A DNA stretch of 64,000 nucleotides from Manduca sexta. Its lineage: Eukaryota > Arthropoda > Insecta > Lepidoptera > Sphingidae. A model generated the notes under the pieces. It was not told where the DNA came from and made no database searches. It saw nothing but the letters and a program-made list of their open reading frames with translations. The DNA is taken from contig NC_051117.1 of NCBI RefSeq assembly GCF_014839805.1, forward strand, positions 6,262,001-6,326,000, read 5' to 3'. The translations under genes were made by a program, and so were the position numbers. Positions 60,707-64,000 of this stretch are shown one piece after another. Positions within the stretch are counted from its first letter, which is position 1. Each line of letters opens with the position of its first letter.

Positions 60707-62184
60707 GGTGAAGACGAGCATGTGGTTTCATTTAGTAACGCAACGTATAAATGTAATACAATAATGTATATCTATTAGATGAGGTCTCACGAGTTTTTTC
60801 CATTGTATAAAAACTAGGCGATCGATGATCCATATCAAGATACGTGATTTAGTTTTAGCAGACAGGTGCCGCGGTTGGCTGTTATACAAATTTCAACCTT
60901 ACATACATATTTGATGATTACCAGCTTTTGTATTGCATCCAAACTAATAAAATGCGAAAGTAATTCGTACTAAACAATGAGATTTCGAGTAAATTTGTTA
61001 CGGAGTAAGTTTTAACTCTAAAAGGGCATAGTCTTTTTTCTTAATCACAAACCGAACTCAATATTTCAAGTCGATCAATCCGGTATTCATTTCAATATCG
61101 AGCAAATGAGCATCTTGAAATTAAGATAACTGAAGAAGGAGGTGCTAACTGCTAAGTATAGAACTGTTATCTATGTGATAATTTATTCTATTTTAATGTT
61201 GAGAGACAATAGACCTTATTTATTTACATTGTCTATAGTACGCTGACAATTATGATAGTATTATTTATCGTCCCTTTCTATTAGATTTGAGGTCATGTGA
61301 ATAAAAAATTTAGAGATAACGTGTTCTGACCTCTGAAATAAGTTGTTTTGTGAATACAATAATACCTTCATTCAAGATATGTTGGCTATTAGATGATGTA
61401 TTTCTAAATATTCAAATTTATGTTCCTCCCTTGATAATATTTTAAGTATTGGGAGGGACGAATTGTGAGTCTAAGCTGGTCAGGTCAATTAGTACCATGT
61501 ATTTGAAATTATGGAAACATTTTAAACTGATATACAGTATAGTCTAATAGTTATGTATATCAAAGCTTAAAATTACGGGCATAATTTTAATTATTATAGT
61601 TTCTTTTGCCTCTGCTCGGATTTTTTGAAAATAAATCGTTGAATCCCTATTAAAAGGTTCAATATTATATTTTTTTGCAGAATCTGTGTCTTTTTATTTA
61701 AAATTTCTTATATAAAAGGGGAACCCTTAGTTGTCTCCTGTATTTTTTAACTATACGTAATTTATAATCTCTTTTTTCTAACATACGTAAATAATAATAA
61801 CAACCTTGTAATAGTAAACCAGCATAATGCTATCATCTTAAATGCAATTGCCAGTTGTGATTTCCATGTCTTAACTAAAATAATAATTTTTCTTCACTTT
61901 AAGTACTTTCATATTTTTTCTATCCATTAAATGCTACGTTAATTGTTGCATGTATTCTTATATTTACAATATAACCTCTACCGCCACACAGCCGGTTGCA
62001 ATGCTTACATATGGCATTAATGCGTCATTATAAAAAACACATGACACTTCTAAACGTTTGTTAAATACTTCACATAAGATTATATGATGAGCTATTTTTA
62101 CAGACATGCGGGATTAATACACGGATAGAAATGGCCTATTTAAAATTTTGCTATAGTTTCAAGAAAACTTGGTGCTGGAATTTC
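60707..62184. other. sequence without recognised gene
   Basis: AT-rich. A small inverted pair CCTCCC/GGGAGG (about 61425..61457) is the only structure noticed. Confidence 0.35.
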
Positions 62185-62252
62185 TGTGGCGTACCTTGGT
62201 AGAGGTCTATGTCCAGCAGTGGACTGCAACGGGCTGATGATAATGATGATGG
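62185..62252 (+). mobile_element. RTE-type LINE 3' terminus, copy 3 (short)
   Basis: Contains GGTAGAGGTCTATGTCCAGC, AGTGGACTGCAACGGGCTGA and TGATAATGATGATGG. This is the classic lepidopteran RTE terminus with a (TGA)n microsatellite tail. Only the last 70 bp or so survive. ORFs on both strands over it are incidental. Confidence 0.75.
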
Positions 62253-62840
62253 TATTTAGTTTATTGAATGTCGAGATGGTCAACGCTATTTTTAATAGTA
62301 ATGCCATCAAAACAATACTGTTTAGTGTAGTATGTTCCCTAAGCAGCTTCAGGAATGCAAATATCCCTGGTTCAATGTAAAAATTTACTAATGGCAAAAA
62401 ATCATCAAGTACAGTTTATAACGCCCTGAATATCATAAAATATTTAACATACTCACTAGATTTTAAGAATAAAAATATTCAAAAATTTAAGTATTTTACT
62501 TTTTTTAACATAATTATATTTAAGATGATGTAGGGAAAACAATATAACTAAAACTAAAAGTGGCTTAATTCATACTTTTGTATATCAGTTAATGAGTTCT
62601 TGTAGTAAACCGACAATATTTACCTACTGCCTTAGAAAAGCAGAATATATTGCCCCCTAAAGCAGCTGGTATGTATATGACGATTAGGTAGTTCATTTGT
62701 CTATATTTCAACTGCGTACACTACTTTTTATGCAACATGTAAGGAGACCAGCAAGATCTGCTGATAAATAACACGACTTATAAACAATAACTCACTCATC
62801 GTCACTCAAGACATCAAATTAATTCAATACAATTTCACTT
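62253..62840. other. sequence without recognised gene
   Basis: AT-rich; nothing recognised. Confidence 0.35.
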
Positions 62841-63126
62841 CTCTTCTCTAAAATTAAAATAGTGCAATATGCTGTTTAGAACCAGAAATAGACAAAGCGA
62901 TAGTCACACAATTTGATGGAGATATTCCCTAGCATATTAGATTTGAAACCTCAATATATTTCCGCCATATTGTGTGTCTAGTCACACCATTTGATGGGCA
63001 CATTCCCTAGCTGTTTAAATTTATAACTTGTGACATATTTCTACCATAATATCAGTCGGTTATGAAATCCTCATCTTAAACGCCATATATTTCATCAAGA
63101 GAAGAGAAATTATAAAAGTGCATATA
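62841..63126. repeat. 78-bp tandem duplication inside a small bracketed element
   Basis: Two diverged tandem units, 62902..62979 and 62980..63057, each start AGTCACAC(A/C)ATTTGATGG, then ATTCCCTAGC, and carry CATATT(T)..CCATA near the end. They are bracketed by inverted CTCTTCTCT (62841..62849) and AGAGAAGAG (63099..63107), each followed by a similar AAATTA..AAGTGCA block. No ORF. Origin unknown. Confidence 0.55.
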
Positions 63127-63261
63127 ACGAATCGCGTGTTCTGGAATGCAAGGATCATCCGTCACCAATGCCCACACACTCCTACGTAATGTTAAATAAG
63201 TGGTCGATGGAACGATATGTGCGACAATTGATCCTTACGTACTAGATATTACGGACCTTCA
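63127..63261. other. sequence without recognised gene
   Basis: Nothing recognised. Confidence 0.3.
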
Positions 63262-63402
63262 TCAGACCTTTTGGATAGCTTAGGATAAAATGTAGCCTAT
63301 GTTATATAGGACATGATCTACCTATGTGCCAAATTTCATCTAAATCAGTTTACTGGTTTCTGCGTTTACTGACAAACATTTTTTTTTATTTATAGTATTA
63401 GA
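63262..63402 (-). mobile_element. short Helitron-like element 7, 3' end lost
   Basis: In the minus direction it starts TCTAATACTATAAATAAAAA and carries GTAAACTGATTTAGATGAAA, TTTGGCACATAGGTAGATCA and ACATAGGCTACATTTTATCC, matching the family's 5' and middle parts. The CGAGCAAAAGCTAG terminus is absent. Confidence 0.55.
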
Positions 63403-63550
63403 TTGATATCCCCAGTAGTTATATGTTTGCGTTTTATTTTTCCCTTCTCTATATACGGTATAACAGCCAGTACACTACCGTGTGATGGCAATTTTTTTTT
63501 GCAATAAAAGTTAACATACACTTAAAATTCATACAGTCTCATTAGTATTT

Positions 63551-63668
63551 TGAAGTCTGCCAATCCGCACTAGGCCAGTGTCGTGGACTAAGGCCCAACC
63601 CCTATGTCGTAGGAGCGGCCCGTGCCCAGCAATGGGACAGTATATAATACAAAGCTGATATTATAATA
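63551..63668 (+). mobile_element. RTE-type LINE 3' tail, copy 4
   Basis: Contains GAAGTCTGCCAATCCGCACT, GTGTCGTGGACTAAGGCCCA, GAGCGGCCCGTGCCCAGCAA, TGGGACAGTATATAATACAA, AGCTGATATTATAATA. Same family and orientation as 54059. A 104-codon minus-strand frame (63588..63902) starts beyond it and ends inside it; it has no motif. Confidence 0.75.
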
Positions 63669-63943
63669 GAGTCTCATTAACGCAGTAATACTACTACGAA
63701 TAATTCTTGGATCCCCCGGAGTACTGCGTGCGTTTCGATACAACATATCAAAAATATCTTCAAGATAAGATGGAATCAAATTGTTATCAAACGTAAATAG
63801 AACGTAATAAAAATGATAATACTTTAAGGAAAACATTGCTTTTATACACTTTATTGTTCGCTGTGGCCGCGTTGTAATCAGCTCCTGAGATATAATACAC
63901 ATATAGCTTTATAATAGTATGAAATTTTATTTAAAGAGCATCA
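63669..63943. other. sequence without recognised gene
   Basis: AT-rich flank of the LINE tail. Nothing recognised. Confidence 0.3.
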
Positions 63944-64000
63944 CGCGGTTCTCCCTTTTCCGGGGGAGGCAGAGGTGTAACTCATTTCACCAGTTATGTT
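63944..64000 (-). repeat. family F repeat fragment at right edge
   Basis: CGCGGTTCTCCCTTTTCCGG, GGGAGGCAGAGGTGTAACTC is the inverse of the CTGCCTACCCCTTCGG-type 3' end seen at 33930. It probably continues outside the window. Confidence 0.5.

Noticed and set aside
62140..62397. ORFs on both strands near 62.2 kb
   Set aside because: Both overlap the RTE 3' terminus, including its TGA microsatellite (read as an isoleucine run).
1..64000. CRISPR array, bacterial operon, prophage
   Set aside because: No regularly spaced identical repeats, no dense gene tiling; spliced TCF exons and insect repeats show a eukaryotic nuclear genome.

Overview
This is a eukaryotic, AT-rich window that looks like Lepidoptera (moth or butterfly). 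The evidence is the repeat load: tRNA-derived SINEs, RTE-type LINE 3' tails, short Helitron-like elements ending in an AAAGCTAG|T type terminus, and dispersed families typical of lepidopteran genomes. No bacterial operon, CRISPR array, rRNA gene or intact tRNA gene was seen.

The only conventional gene I can support is pangolin/TCF (pan), the HMG-box effector of Wnt/beta-catenin signalling, on the minus strand. Two coding exons are visible. Exon 1 (43576..43743) encodes the 56-residue N-terminal Armadillo/beta-catenin-binding segment and ends at a clean GTAAGA donor. Exon 2 (5811..5874, 64 nt) has a long pyrimidine tract plus CAG acceptor and a GTGAGT donor, keeps the frame, and encodes a peptide ending SPVF as in other insect TCFs. 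The intron between them is 37,701 bp. The Groucho-binding, HMG and C-clamp exons would lie beyond the left edge. A 5' leader with several short upstream ORFs sits just right of exon 1.

Layout: 1..2440 holds a broken cut-and-paste DNA transposon (transposase remnant on the minus strand, with an array of subterminal repeats), inside pan intron 2. 4801..5508 is a composite of three repeat families. 5811..5874 is pan exon 2. 5875..43575 is pan intron 1, filled with Helitron-like elements, SINEs, LINE scraps, a cluster of consensus TCF sites (32144..32254) and several GC-richer islands. 43576..43743 is pan exon 1. 43744..64000 lies upstream of pan and contains no recognisable gene, but does hold a 321-bp element with two perfectly identical 129-bp inverted arms and TTAA at both ends (45921..46241), more repeat copies, and a 78-bp tandem duplication near 62.9 kb.

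Most open reading frames of 60 to 100 codons here are chance ORFs in AT-rich sequence or readings through repeats. All calls were made by eye; repeat-family names and boundaries are approximate.
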